64,000 nucleotides of DNA from Otatea glauca. Lineage: Eukaryota; Streptophyta; Magnoliopsida; Poales; Poaceae. The DNA is taken from the NCBI GenBank assembly GCA_036346275.1, contig CM070711.1:46873435-46937434 (forward strand), written 5' to 3'. Made by a program: the position numbers and the translations under genes. A model generated the notes under the pieces. That model made no database searches. It was not told where the DNA came from and was given only the letters and a program-made list of their open reading frames with translations. Of this stretch, positions 34,901-48,074 are shown piece by piece; positions within the stretch are counted from its first letter, which is position 1, and each line of letters opens with the position of its first letter.

Positions 34901-35181
34901 TTTAAAATAATTCCCAAAATTAGATTAATTCATTTAAGGTAATTAAAATATCAGGAAAAATCCAAGAAAATTCTCATAAATACTTTGAGACATTTTGAAT
35001 CCAAATAAAATATTTTTGACAAAACTTCATATTAGTTTTATCTATATATAATTAGTTTTCACCAAAGGTTCAATATACTTAATTAAAATAAATACTATTA
35101 AATCCCAGAAAATCCAATAATTTCAGAAAATCATTAAAATGCACATAAGTGAAACTATAGGCCAAATTTTGGGATGTTACA
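31927..35181 (-). mobile_element. Solo LTR, 3.26 kb, TSD TCTAT
   Basis: This is a reverse-oriented copy of the LTR at 13594-16783: plus-strand start TGTTGGGACCCGAATTTGC, end GGGATGTTACA. TCTAT flanks both sides (31922-31926, 35182-35186). It interrupts the gag reading of the Tat element between DDYDDH and NRDHHRRG. The TATA motif is at 34419-34431. No PBS or internal sequence is present. Confidence 0.85.
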
Positions 35182-35186
35182 TCTAT

Positions 35187-36000
35187 GGTCGTCGTAGTCG
35201 TCGTACCTTTGATCACTCCGTCGATTGTGGCCGGTGCCGAAGCGCTCGTAGTCGTCGTGGCACCCACGTCGTTCTTCCTCTTCCCGCTCTTGCCGTCTGG
35301 CGGTGATGTATTGGCGGAGGTCACGGTTGAGAATTCGGCGAGTGTCTCCGACTGGTGGTGTGAGGCGTCGACTGCCTGAATTCCAACTAGTTGCAGTCCG
35401 ACTGCTAGCGACACGAGTGGCCGCATGGGAGCGTGAGTGCGCTTCCCCTACCAGCTTATGCTGATTCTGTTGAATCGCTGCCGCCGTCACCATGGCCTTG
35501 ATCTGGGCCACGATCGGGGCTACCGGGCTGTCAGACACAATCATTGGATCCAGTGTATCAAGAAGCGTCTTAGAGGTGACGACGTTCTGCAGTGGTGTAT
35601 GGAAGACAGCTTGGTCTCCCAACCTAGACTACAGGATGTCCTCGCAGACATGGCGGCCGCGCGATCGAAGCGATCGTGTCTGTACCTCCTTTCCCTTATG
35701 GAGTAGACGATCTTTCTCCGCAGCCTCTTGAACCTCTTGCTGGCGTTGGAGATCGGTCTTCTGTTCTTCTATCACGAAGATGCCACGCAGATCGCAGCAA
35801 ATTCCTGTGACGCCAACTGGTTTACTAGCCGAGTCAGAGCGACATACCTGAGACAGATCAGCCTGAACACTACCAGATTAAATCTGGTTTAGGTCTAGGC
35901 GAACGAGTTCTCCGCGTGCATCTGCGACGAAGTCCAGGCTTCCTAAGCGAAAAGCCTGGCCGGAGATGAAGGTGGCGGTGATTCCGCCGATTGCTGCCAT
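35187..36000 (-). pseudogene. N-terminal gag/leader coding part of the Tat element
   Basis: Starts at the ATG at 36000 (MAAIGGITATFISGQAFRL), shortly after the PBS, and runs through LDFVADARGELVRLDLNQI to a TAA. Further down the reading is ALLDTLDP-like text with IVAQIKAMVTAAAIQ, RDLRQYITARRQEREEEE and an Arg/Asp/Tyr-rich end (RSDQRYDDYDDH) that the solo LTR cuts. An intron could remove the early stops, since many Tat elements splice near the start of gag, but I cannot fix its borders. Confidence 0.6.
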
Positions 36001-36030
36001 CGAATCTGTAGGAAAATATTTTAGCGCTTC

Positions 36031-36047
36031 CCCTACCTGGCGCGCCA
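36031..36047 (-). other. PBS of the Tat element
   Basis: On the minus strand TGGCGCGCCAGGTAGGG follows the LTR end after two bases. It is not the initiator-Met type seen at the other elements here. It is complementary to a tRNA 3' end finishing ..CGCGCCA. Confidence 0.7.
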
Positions 36048-36049
36048 AC

Positions 36050-36588
36050 TGTCGACTTTTGTAGTCGACAATAAATTTATGGGGCAGGCGCTAGATCTCA
36101 AACTCGAAGGTCACACAAGACAAAGGTTTTGACAGGTTCAGGCTCTCACAGAGAAGATAATACCCTAATCCTGTATGCTGGGATTATATGGATCTCTTGG
36201 ATCTAGGATTTCTCAAAGTGCAGTGTGCTCTGGCGTTATGCGTTGTGTGTACTATGGCTTGATAGCTCGATTGCTTGACGTCTATGTTGTTGCCCGCCCT
36301 CTCCCTTATATAGCGGGAGTGGGGCGGCTTACAGAGTCCTAATCGGTTACTAGATTCTAGTCTGTTATAGGATAGAGTTTACATCTTTATCTACCCTATT
36401 AACGACTCGGATTGCAATCGTATCTTTTATATCTAACTATACATACAACTGTCTATAGGATGTGCCCCCTTCCATGCGGCAGCAAGGCTTGGTGCGGGGT
36501 TTATCTTTTGGGCCTTCTACTTGGGTCTACCTTCTCCTCAGGCGATGCTGGGCCGGTCATGAAGATACCTGATTTCATATATTCCACA
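36050..36588 (-). repeat. 5' LTR of the Tat element (539 bp)
   Basis: Pairs with 21678-22219, including the palindromic TGTCGAC..GTCGACA end. The outer pentamer is CTGAG, one base different from CTGAA at the other end. Confidence 0.9.
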
Positions 36589-36701
36589 CTGAGGCTTCAT
36601 GGATGCATGTTATAAAGATTGAAGGTAGAAGAAAGCTAAAATATCTTCCAAATTCTAGTACTAGGTCCATCATTGCCTGTAGTAGCGCCAAGCCCACTAG
36701 C
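36589..36701. other. Short spacer between two retroelements
   Basis: About 110 bp of unassigned sequence separates the Tat element from the next LTR. The five bases CTAGC (36697-36701) would be the left target duplication of the following element; the right copy lies outside the window. Confidence 0.5.
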
Positions 36702-39117
36702 TGTAACATCCCGAAAAATATAATAAAATAAAAATTAATATTTTGAATTTGAATATATTTATTTCTGAGTTTTCTTAATTGGTTTTTATTTGGATTTTCC
36801 TTGGTTTCATGCTTTGTATGAAAAATCCAATAAATAGAATTAATGAATGGAAAATGGTAAGAAGATAAAGATGTAAAAGTAAAATTTGGAAAAATTACCA
36901 TGGGACCTTATCCATGCTGGTAAACCAGTATAACCATCTAGTAGAAATTTTATGTGCAGGAATGTAAATAAATAAAATGTATAACCATCTCTTTTGACTA
37001 GAAACAGTATAAGTCAGAATTACTAGAAGATATTATAAATTTATCTGGAGTCATAAAAATTACCATAACACCCTCAAAGAATAGGCCATGTCTGGTAAAA
37101 ATATTAGAAATTTATCGTGTCATCTAAGCCTTTTGAAAATTCAAGAACAGAGGCATTGAAAGAACTGAAAATCATCATGTCAGAATTTTCATAAAATATT
37201 TACTCAATAATTTGACTTGAAATTTTTATAGAGATATCTATAACCCAAACTAAACTCTCATAAATTTTTTAAAAAATAATTAGTATGATTTACAGCCTTA
37301 AATAAATAAAATACCGAAATGCAAATTCTGGACAGTGCACAGTGTCAGAATTAACATAAATTCTATATAAGATATTTTGAGCTAATATTTTTACTACGTG
37401 GTAAAAACGTCCAGTAGACACCAGTAAAAAAGTTTTAGAAAAATTGACTGCGATTTGATAGCAGTTTTAATGCCCACATGGAGCTGTCCGAGCCAAGCCC
37501 TTATCTCTTTGTAATCCCGTCTCACTGACGTGTGGGCCTGGTACTGTAGCGACCCAGTGCACTGGCAATTGGGCTAGAGTTTTCTTTCTCGCTGCACGGT
37601 GGGGTCGGTCCCGCTTGTGAGCTGCGAACTCCTCTCCCTCTCTTTTTCTCCTCTCCCGATCGAGTCGGAGACGAGCTCTCCCGAGCCTTCGCCGCCTCTC
37701 TGCGTTTCAGCGCCAATTCCGCCGACTCTGCAATCGCGCGCTGCCACAGCTCATCCTCAGTTCTTCCATGCCATGCCTCGCCCGTACCGTGCTGTTTTGA
37801 GCCATCAAAACCATGTGCCATCTCACCTTTTCGGCTGAGCCAAGCGCAAGCCCGCGCGAGCCAAACAACCGGGGAGAGACCGACCTCTTTGATTATAAAT
37901 ACCTCTCCAGCGTCGTATTGAGACCCTCCCTTTCCCCTTCAAGCTATTCTTCAAGCCATTAACCCGATCGCTTGCTTCCTCGCCATTTTCAAAGAAACCA
38001 CAAAAGGAGGGATCAGTGAAGTAAGCCAAATGGGCATCAATCTTTGAAATTTCTTGGTCCTGGAGATTCGCCGTGCCTCCTAGAATATTGATCAATCTTT
38101 TTTTCACTTGTTTTATCCGTAGTTCATCTCCACCGCCGCTTTTCTTCTTCACGGCCGACGACCGTTGGCAGCCGTCCCCAGTTCATCCCCGACCACATCA
38201 TCAGGTGAAATGGAACCTTTGCGACTCACTGATCCTCACCGTGTCCTTCCATGTGGAAATGCGTCATGAGCGTAAGCTTTCACCGAACCGACCATGGCGC
38301 CGTCGCACCCTCGCGGCGGTGACCACTATTCCGGCCACCTCCTGGCGAATGGGTACCATCCCTAGGTGCGCCTTGGCACACTGATACTCATGGTCCTACC
38401 CTTTCCGCCGCGGTGGAGCTAGTTCGCCGGCGGCAAGCCGGAGAGCGCAGCTCTCTGCTTCGGGTCGCTGGTAGGTGGGCCGTCGCTGTCAATCGTTGGT
38501 CCGCCGCGTGCTTGTTGGACTGGTGGGCCACAGATGTCAGTGTCTGCGGGGCCGATTCAAACGCACCAGCGCACTCGACAAAAGGCGTTTTCCAGATGGG
38601 AAAGCGTATTTTTGGAATTTCATTGTATTTTCCAAAACCGAGCCACTTCCATTGTCCATAACTTTTGAACGATAACTCCAAAATTTTTGAAATGAAATTC
38701 CATATTCATGTAAAATCAGGGACCTTCCAAATATTCAAAAATATTTTGAGAACGATCTCTGGGTGATTTTGAAATTCAAATTTGAATAAAAGGGCTAAAG
38801 ATATGCTTTATACAAAAATTCTACAAACAAACTGAGAATTTAATGAAACTAATTTTATTGGGATCCTTATGCTTCTAGAAGTTCAAATATATAAAAACAT
38901 TTAATTTTAATTTATGTTTGAACTACTTTCTATTTAAGTTTTGCATTCAATACACTAAAAATTTAGATATGCATAACTGTATGGAAGAAATATGAAATAA
39001 GTAAAATTTGATTTCTGAATACTTGTGTGGCAGTAGAATACTTGAACATACCAAAATAATTAAGGAGTAAACTTGATTTGAACTATCTTTAAAAATATGA
39101 AATAACCCAAGTGCAAA

Positions 39118-39121
39118 ATGC

Positions 39122-39159
<38 letters not shown>

Positions 39160-39236
39160 GTATATATATGTATATATATGTATGTATATATATGTATATA
39201 TATATGTATATATATATATGTATATATATATATGCA
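39118..39236. repeat. TA/TATG microsatellite
   Basis: About 120 bp of (TA)n interrupted by TATG every 8-16 bases. It lies in the split LTR and creates a spurious Tyr/Ile minus-strand ORF. Confidence 0.95.
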
Positions 39237-39958
39237 TAGAAAATTAAATAGTTAGAGTATAAATTAAATGGACTTAAACCATGAACAAATCTAGTAACCT
39301 AGCTTAATAGATTTAGCTTAATCACAACCCCCCCCTCTTATCACTTAAGGCTAAATGCTATTTGTGCATAACCTTTAATCTTATGTTTTAAATTTTATTA
39401 GTCTAGATAATTTTAGCATCTATAATTCGAAATTATAAATGCAAGAATTCATAATTTTAGCCTCTTGAATTCGCAATGCAAGAGTAGATGATCTATAAAG
39501 AGAAACCATGTTTGTTCTTCATAAAAGTCATTAACAATGTGGATGTGTAATTATCTAAATCATGAGGTCTTGAAATTCTATAATCTAAACCCTAAAATAT
39601 ATTCTTGTTTTCTGCAGTGAATCTTTATTTGGTTTGCTGTCTATTTTCTTTTTGCCCTTATTAAAGTTGGATATTTGCTATGTTTCCGGTTGATCGACGC
39701 GTAAAATCCGATGTCCTCGAGGAAGAAGACGACTCCGTCGCAGATCCAAATCTTGAGCCAGACAGCGAGCTGCAAGGCAAGCACCCCCTTGAGCATGTTG
39801 AACCTGATAATTCACCTACATTATGTTGTTTTTTCCAATGTATTATGCATTCCGGTAATTCCCCATAGAAATGCTATCTTGGGTAGAAATTTGTAGTTAC
39901 TCTTGTACATTATGGTTATCTTTAATTTGTATGAACATGTGAACCTTGTAAACCTAAG

Positions 39959-41429
39959 TGAAAGATCGAAAAGGCAATCAGAGGGGGGGTGAATGATCCC
40001 AAATAAAATTTTCCCTCCACTCAAAGTACTCCAAACAATCTCGCAATAAAAATCTGAAACACCCAAATATTTTCCTTTAAAATGGTGTTTCTCAGATTCG
40101 CATACCCTCCAAAAATCTGAAAAATTAGACAACTATGTGTACCCCTAGCTTGCATGGATGAGAATAATGAATCATGTGAGGAAATCTTTAATCACAATCC
40201 TGGTTGTCAAGTGTCCAAACAAAAAGGAATCAACTCAAAGACTACTTTTCTAAAAGAGATAAAGCTAAAACACCAAAGTCTCTTTCAGAAAAGTAAAAGC
40301 AGATTTTCAGAAATTGTCCTCAATTGGAGAAGGTGGTTGGTGAGTTTATGTTGCTCTAAAATTTTTGGAAATTTTTCTCCCTGCGAAAAGTTGGGTCGTG
40401 AAACACTCCACCAAAATTAACCTCAAAAATATTTGTATAATAAACATGAAAAATCAAGCAATGCAGATAGTCAGGAACTTCGACCAGAAAGTTTGAGGCT
40501 CGGTTTTCACTTCATAGCGCTCAAACGGTGCAACCAGTGGACTCACAAATTGTTTTAAAAATGGATATATGATTTGTGCACCTTTACCAACAAGAATCAC
40601 TAAAAAATGATTTTTCTAGATTTTTATAAAAATCCAAGACTGACAGCTGCGCGAAGAACAAGTTCTGGACAGATTTGCAATTCAATAAGAACATGACCTC
40701 TAGTCTATCCTAGGGTGCAAGAAAGATGTAAGACCATATGAACACCCTTAAGACTTTCTAGAAGAATAGCATTTAGAAGGAGGGGAGGCAAATCCAAATT
40801 GCGATAAAGTAAATTGCGAGAATGTAAATGCAGGAAAGTAAATGCTGAATTTAAATTGTGTAATTTAAATGCGTAATGTAAATGCGTAAAGGAAATGAAA
40901 CATGCACATAAATGAAGAACATTTCATTTATGGAAGGAGAGGTTACAAAGCCTCATATTTCATGTGGGCAAAGCTCAAAGGAGCATCAAAAACCTCAAAA
41001 CCTTCAAGGGGAAGGCTACCCCTCCACCCCTATTTATACAACACTTGGGCCACCTACCACCCTTGGATGAGCCTTTAAATCCTAGAGCATCCATGAAGGG
41101 CTAGGATTTACCCACTCAACCAGCCATGCAAGGGTTCACCCAAAACCCACAACACATAATGGGTTTTCTTGCACGGTTCTCAAAGCACACTAACTAGACC
41201 CGCTAACCTATCAACTAGACCAAGATCCAATGGTCCTCATTGATCCACGCAGTGTCTAGCTAGCATCTCAACCGTTCCAGGTCTTGATGGCTTGCCATGA
41301 CTCCATCTCCGATCATCTTCCGGCGATCACCGACCGTCTGGACCTCCTACGCTCCTCGCCTAGTCCCGGTCATCCTTCGCCTCACCATGATCTAGCATCG
41401 TCGACCTGCAACCATCAAAAACAAGGAAA
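39959..41429 (-). repeat. 3' LTR of the copia element, first part
   Basis: Matches 59260-60660 of the other LTR. The alignment breaks exactly at ACAAGGAAA and continues at 51202 after the nested element. About 60 bp near 40520-40590 is missing from the other LTR. Confidence 0.9.
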
Positions 41430-44400
41430 TGTAATACCAATTCTGCAATTAAACATTTATTTTGATGCCCTTGGTTTATTTGGGAATTTTCATTTTCTTA
41501 ACTACTTAAGTGGTGGTTTCTAACTAGTTTAAAAATTTGTGTTTCTAGTCCGGGTGTTTTGAGTGCTTGTTGGGGATTTTCCTTTTTTTGGGGAGAGAGT
41601 GGGTACCCCTTTTTCCTTAATTTCCTCCCCAACTCACCCAACTCCCTCATCACTTTTCCCCATCTTGCAACCAGCCAACTCTCCCTCATTTTGCCCCAAC
41701 CGAAATTTTTGCTTCCAAGTTCTAGCTCCAACCGAACCAGCCCCCAAGTGCTTCTCCCCAAGCTGTAGCCGGTGTCTTCCTGTAGCATCGCAATTCTTTC
41801 TCGACTGAGGGTTTGTGGTTTTGGGTTTAAATCTTTTGAGAGAGGTTCTCTCATATTTTTTCCCCACCCCTTCTTTTTCCCCCTCCACTTAATCCCCATC
41901 TAGCGCCTCCTTCTTTTGGTTGAGCTCGCCTCCTACCCTAGTTCCTGGCGTCTTCCTCCTCCCTGGCTTCTCCCTGGTGGCGCCTCCTCCCTCCAGGGCA
42001 GCAGCAGCAGCCCTCCCCCGAGATCCTCCCTGCAGCCCCCCTAAGCTCCTCCCTACAGCAGCACCCTCTTCCTTCTTCCTCCCTCTTGGTGGTGAGTGGA
42101 TTCAAGTTTTTGAGCTTCTTACTGTGCTAATGGAGGTTCTAGCTAGTGGGTATGGTTCTAGGGTTCTTGGATTTGGGGATCTTGGAGGGAAAATGGCTCT
42201 AGGGTTGGAGGGAATACTGTTTAGATTTCGAGCTGTGCACAGACCGGTTTTGCGACTGTGTTTTGGGCAAGAAAGAATCATTTTTTGAGTAGTTGGCTGT
42301 AGATAAAGTTGTAGCTCGTGTTCATAGGTTTCATTAGAGTACAAGAACACAAATGTCCATTCAGCCAATTAAAAATTATGACCTTTTTAGTGCAGGTTGC
42401 TCTGATTTAGTTTGTGCTGATAGCTGAGATTTTGAACTTCTCTTTAGAGCTATTTGCAAGTCGAATTAGAATTTTGAGTTGCCTGAAGAAAGTTGGGAAA
42501 TTTCCTGTAGATCAATAAAATGTCCTCTTTTGCTTGATTTGGGTTTAGTAATCAAAAGTTATGCTATTTTGAAGTTACTACCCTAAAACAGCAATCTGCT
42601 GAAAAATTCAGAATCTGAACTGAAACTAAAAGTGCAAGTTGAGGACTTTAGTCTCAGTTTCTGAATAAATGGCTAGGGGATAATTGTATTTTATCCTCTT
42701 TTGGTCATTTAGAGCCCAAGAACTCAATTTTTAACTTAGCCAATTAAATGTTATGCCCATTTTAGTATAGACTGTCCTGAGTTAGGTTTAAAATGTGCAG
42801 TCTCTTCATTTGTAATCAGGGAATTTTGGCACCTCTCCTGAATTAATGGATATGGGGAAATGGTAGTTTATCCTCTTATGGTCAATTAGAGTGCAAGAAC
42901 ACTCATTTTGGTTAAACCAATCAAAAGATATGCTTGTTTTAGTAAACCCTGTCCAGACCGAATGTTTAACACTTGTAGCCTCTGTTCATTTCAATTCTGG
43001 GGCTGTTTGAGGCATATCTTGATAGGTTGGTTGTAGAATAAAAGTTATATTATCCTCTTGTGATCGTTTATAGTACAAGAACTCAAAATTTAGCTTAGCC
43101 ATTTGGGAGATATGTTAAATTTCGTGCTTACTGTACAGAAATCGTTAATTGTTGGAAATTGGGGGCTATTTTGAATTAGGGTGTAGAAGTGTTGTAGGTT
43201 GTGTGAAGTATGTAGTTTATGAAAATGTATTTGCAAATGCTATTTTCGGGTGGTGTATCCTAAGGAGTGGTATCGTCCTCACGCCACCCCCCTCCCCACG
43301 GTTGAGGCAAGTGTATTGTGATGAATACGGCTTGGTGGCCGTATGATTACTTATTGTTGTGATCTAATCGTATGATATGATGCGTTACCTTGTCTTATTC
43401 TTGGATTTGATTAGACTAGTATAGATGATAACTTATGAAGATGAGAATTGGTTATGATTATGCATTTGGTTATGATTATGCAATAATGTTATGAATGAAA
43501 GCAGTTTGAAATTATTTGTGTCAATTGCATTGTGCATTCATAATGGAAGAGGCGACCCATTCTGATATGGGCCTCTGTGCTCACACGTAGTGAGCACGAG
43601 AAATCCTACCTCGTAGTCCCATACACAAGGATGTATGGGAGCGAGATAGTAAGGGTAGGCCCTTCCACGGGATGGAAGGGAATGAGAGGGTGCACACTGA
43701 CGAGTGTGCACTCGGCGATACCGGTTTGAGCTAAGAAAAAGGGTATTCATGAGCATGCATATTGCATTGCATCGCAAATAATGATTATTGTGTTAATGGT
43801 GATGTGTGGTTTCTAGATAGAGCCGTGGACTTCTCCCAAGAGGTTTATTGAGGTATGTATTTGATATAAGCAATGAGGTAAAGGAGGTAAATAGTATTGA
43901 TACAAATGTTTTATGAACTTGCTGTTTTGTATACGAATTATGAGTATGTTGTTGAGTTAAATGCATTAACTATTTACGATATGATTGTTGGATAGACTTT
44001 GCTGAGTCATGGACTCACGCTTATTTGTTTAATGTTTTTAGGTGTTCCGAAGTCGTGTTGCCGGGTTGGGACATTGATTCACTTCCCTCACATCATGCCA
44101 TGATCAATCCATAGAATGGAAGAATGTCGCATGTCATTAATTAGTTTTGGCTTATTGTGATCAATTTGTTTGTGGTTGTGGATTAAGCTTTGTGTTGATC
44201 CGAAATTAAGTTCTTCTGGAAGTGGCCTTTATGTTCTATGTGTTGTTGTAATGAGTTGATGGAAATTGTTATTGTGTAGTCGTTGTTTAAAGTAGCAACT
44301 AGTTATTTATGCTTATGCATGAGATGATTATTATGTTATCATGATTATATTGTTGTTTGTCTGCTGAGTGGATGTCCGATATCTAGAGGAGGTGCTGCCG

Positions 44401-44558
44401 AAATTCTTTAGTAGGACTTCGGAAGTTATAGAATTGTTTTGTGTTGTTACTTATTTGGTAGCTTGTTTCATGACTACTTTGTTGTTGATCTTCTTGCTTA
44501 GTCGTTTATTCTTTGTTTTTGGTGACACTTGGGGCATTGGAGGTGCCGGGGTGTTACA
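41430..44558 (+). repeat. 5' LTR of the non-coding element (3,129 bp)
   Basis: Nearly identical along its whole length to 48075-51196. Open frames such as 41920-42288 are low-complexity Pro/Ser text and appear in altered form in the other LTR, so they are not taken as genes. Confidence 0.9.
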
Positions 44559-47500
44559 GTTGGTGTTAGAGCGGGCTTTAGGTCCGTGGCATGTGAATTT
44601 AGTAATTTACTCTTGAGTAAACTAAAAGTTTGCTGTGTGGAATTAGAAACATGGCATATGTGTCTAGTTTTAAAATTTGGCCTTAGGGCAATGACCTTAA
44701 AATCTAGAATAGTGTGGTTCATTAATTTAAAACTTAACACACTCTGATGCACTGTAGGAAGGGATGGGTATTATTGCATTACGCTTAAATGTTTTATTTG
44801 AGCTTTGTTGATGAATGCTAAATATGTTGTTGCATATTGCTATGCTTATGAAAGAAATGATTGAATTAATATGCTTATGTCTGTTGGTTAAGCCGAAAGG
44901 TTTCGACCTTGCTAGTAGGTGTGGCTGGTTAGTGCCACCCCTTGAGGTTTGGGAACCTCTCGTAGGTGAGAGTCGTCGTCTTTCGCGGCATAGTTTAGAG
45001 TAAGGAGAGAAGGTTGGTTTCTTTTGTCTCCGATGTTTAGAGACCAAGAGAAAAAGATAAGTGATGAATCCTTTAGAAATGCTTTTACTGTTCTGGCGCT
45101 CGGTTTGGTGGGTTCTTTTGTGGAGAAAAGTAATGTTGTTCTTGTGTTTGTTATTCCTTGAGTTCAAAATAATTTATTGAAGTTTTGATGTGAAACTCAA
45201 GTCATGTGGAGTTAAGTTTTAAGTCTTTAACGAAAAAGATTTGATTGATCGTTTGGTTTCTCGCCTTGCATTTATCTTCTTTCATGGAAGTTATAAATCT
45301 TGAAATTTGTTTGAGGAATTGTTCCCCGTCAGAGTTTGGGAATTCGAAATTCGAGGTTTCTTGTGGTTTATGGTTGGGTTTCTTTTTCTGGAAATAAAGG
45401 TTTTTATTGGTGCTGTTCATGTTTAAGAATCATGGTTTTCCTTAAAGGTTGGGTATGTGACCCACGAGGATGTTCAAGACGTTAAGTGTGTGGTTAGTAG
45501 TTAGAACTTTGAGATGATGTGGGTGACTGATTATATTTAAGTGAATTTGTAGGTTGTTTAAAAACAACCTAATTTATTGTGTGGTAGGGAAAGATTAATT
45601 GAGATGGCAATTGATCTAAAGTGAGTGTTGATTAGTGTTTTATGCGAAGTGTTGCGAGTCCTGGAAATTAATTGGAAGTACGGGATTGTGTCCTGATAAT
45701 GCTAGTATTGATCCCGACTGAGAAGGTCTAGAATCTTTTGTAGATGAATTTATTACAGCAAGGTGTTGATGCAAAGTACCGGAGTATAATGGTGTAAAGA
45801 CATGAGGGTTGTTGGTCCATGTTTCTCATGAGTCGATTAGTATTTTGGGTTAACAAAATGACTTAATCGATGTGTAATCAAAGAATAGGGATAAGGAAGG
45901 ATTGTATGAAAGGTTGAGCTTGTCCTTGACAAATGTCTGCTCGGATCTGTATTTATGAAATATGGCTAGTGGAGATCGTATAGCGTGGTTAGGATTAATT
46001 ATAGGTGGAATGAGCTGGGGATATTGAGTATGTGAATTGGGGATTGTACATAAGGTAATTGTTGTGTATGCCGAAATAAGTGTTGAAAAAAAAGATATGT
46101 ATTAAGCTTGGAATAAACCATTGTATGAATGATGGTTCGTCATGGTTAGTAGATCAAAAGAAAATGATGATGCATGTCTTATGTTGAATTAACTGCAAGT
46201 TATTGGTGTTGAAGAAATAAGGAAGTGGTTCTCCTTGTTGATTGTCATGAGATAGACTTGGTTAGGGTTTGATGATAATATGACTGGTGGTGGTTATATG
46301 AATAGGAGAAGGAAATTAAAAGAAGATCGGGTTTTGTAACTTTTGTTCAAACCTGTTGGACTTTTTAGGATTTTGTGAATATGAAATCTTTTATGGCTAA
46401 AGTATTGGAATACTAGAAATGGTGGGATTCGAGTTGGATCTTCTTTTATGGGTTTACGGATTCAAGTGATTTCTGCTGATGAAATGGTTTCTGTTGGGAA
46501 TAAGTTTCCCATCCTCTTGAAAGAAAAATGTGCAGGTTGGGTGCTTAGATGTTTGGCTTGAGAATCGGTTTCCTCTTCCAAAACGTTGATTTTAGTTAAA
46601 CGTGAGAGGTTCTGCTTTGGTGAAAGTGAGCTGATTTGTTCCTGGTTTTTATGAGGGCTTCTGTCGAAGATTTGTGTGGAGTCTCTTTTACTTTGAGTTT
46701 CTCTCCAGTGTGAGTTTTATCACATTGATTCGAAGATGATAAAAGTGGTTTATGTGATGTAAAACAATTGAGTTTTTCCTTTGCGTTTTGACTTGGGAAA
46801 AGAAAATGAGAGATCTTTGGGTTTTGTCGAGTTCTCTCAAAGATGAATTTTAGTGTGTTGGGCTCAAGGTGATGTATGTGGTTCACTTGGTTCAAGAGAA
46901 TTGTAATTCTTTTGCTTTCTAGCTGGAGTTAAGAATATGAGTGTTTATGGTCTAGGGTTGAGTATATTAAGGGATTATACTTTTGGACTTGGTTTTTGAG
47001 TGAAAGAATGTGAGGGCGAGACCCTCTTAGGAAAGGAACCGTTTGTGGTTTGGTAATGATCTCTGGTCCTAGCATGAGCTAGACGTTGACCGTTAGTGGT
47101 TTATTGGTGGAGTATGATGGAGGCTTGTGATATCGGTTCAAAATCTTTTGGAAGTAGTGTTGGTTGTTAAGGTGATTTCAAATTGAAGTGAAATGTTCTG
47201 TTGTGAACATTTGCCTTAACTATTTGTTACTGGGTGTGGTATATGCCTGGGAGAGGTTAGAATAAAAGAATTTTATATTGTGGTTTACAACTGAAGAAGA
47301 ATTATGCCAAGGTGGGCTATTTCCTTCGATGGCCTTGGTTGGTTATGGCCCTTTTGTTGGAAGAGATGGGACTATGTGTATTTGATTCTTTGGGTTGAGG
47401 TTGGAACCCGGAATATTTAAACGAATGTAAGAGTGATTAGTTGATATTTGGTTTAGAGGCGTGTTAGAATGAAAAGCCTCGTATCGTTCTAGCTGTCATG

Positions 47501-48074
47501 AATTAGATGAATCGTGGCAAAGATGGTGAGAAAGCAGATTTAAGTTTTATGACTTACGCTGAAAAGAAAATTGGAGTTGAGTTAGAGGTTAGTACGGTAT
47601 CCTTTTGAGAAGGATCATCGATTAAAAGGGTATAATGTGATGTAGTACCAAGGAAAGTTTTCTAAGTACATCAGAGTATTTCACGATAGTGGTATGTTAT
47701 GTTCGATATGGGGATTTGGCATATCAATTAATTTGATCGAGTCCCTTAGTGGGTGAATTTGAGGATGAAGATTGAGATAATTCTGGTGAGATTCCTTGTT
47801 CAGGAAGTTCGTTGGAATCTTCAATGCTAGAAAGTTTTGTCCCTTGCAAATTTAAATAGAAATTGGAGTGAATATATAGTCTTGAGAAGAGAAAGCTTGG
47901 TATGAGGTGAGTAAAATCACTTTCGTTAATAGTTGGACTTGGAAATTTGATTTGTCGTTTAGATTCATTTGAATTCTTGTGTGGTTGCTTTGAGTTGCAA
48001 GCCCTTGTGAACTTTGTTTTGTTGTAGTTGATGTTCTTCGAATTCGGGGTCGAAGTCCATTAAGGGGGAGAGAA
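44559..48074 (+). other. Internal region of the non-coding element
   Basis: TGGTGTTAGAGC (44561-44572) is the PBS. The next 3.5 kb has only short open frames. TAAGGGGGAGAGAA (48061-48074) is the polypurine tract. The text just before it (GAATTCGGGGTCGAAGTCC) resembles the end of Tekay-type gypsy internal regions, so it is probably a decayed or replaced gypsy body. Confidence 0.7.

Larger units (their letters stand above)
21678..36588 (-). mobile_element. Ty3/gypsy retrotransposon, Tat type, with antisense genes
   Basis: Both LTRs are present (21678-22219 and 36050-36588), flanked by CTGAA and CTGAG. Reading the minus strand: LTR, PBS, gag, protease, reverse transcriptase, RNase H, a second archaeal-type RNase H, integrase, then a ~4.7-kb region with two plus-strand genes and a minisatellite, a polypurine tract and the 3' LTR. 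The second RNase H and the antisense accessory ORF are features of the Tat lineage (Ogre, Retand, Grande, RIRE2 relatives). Without the inserted solo LTR and its extra TSD copy (3,260 bp) the element is about 11.65 kb. Frames are broken in gag, reverse transcriptase, integrase and the antisense gene. Confidence 0.9.

Noticed and set aside
38947..39237. 96-codon Tyr/Ile-repeat ORF
   Set aside because: Produced by the TA/TATG microsatellite.
41498..42368. ORFs of 79-133 codons on both strands, and their counterparts at 48157-48765
   Set aside because: They are in the LTRs of the non-coding element, differ between the two LTRs by frame-changing indels, and consist of low-complexity Pro/Ser/Leu text.
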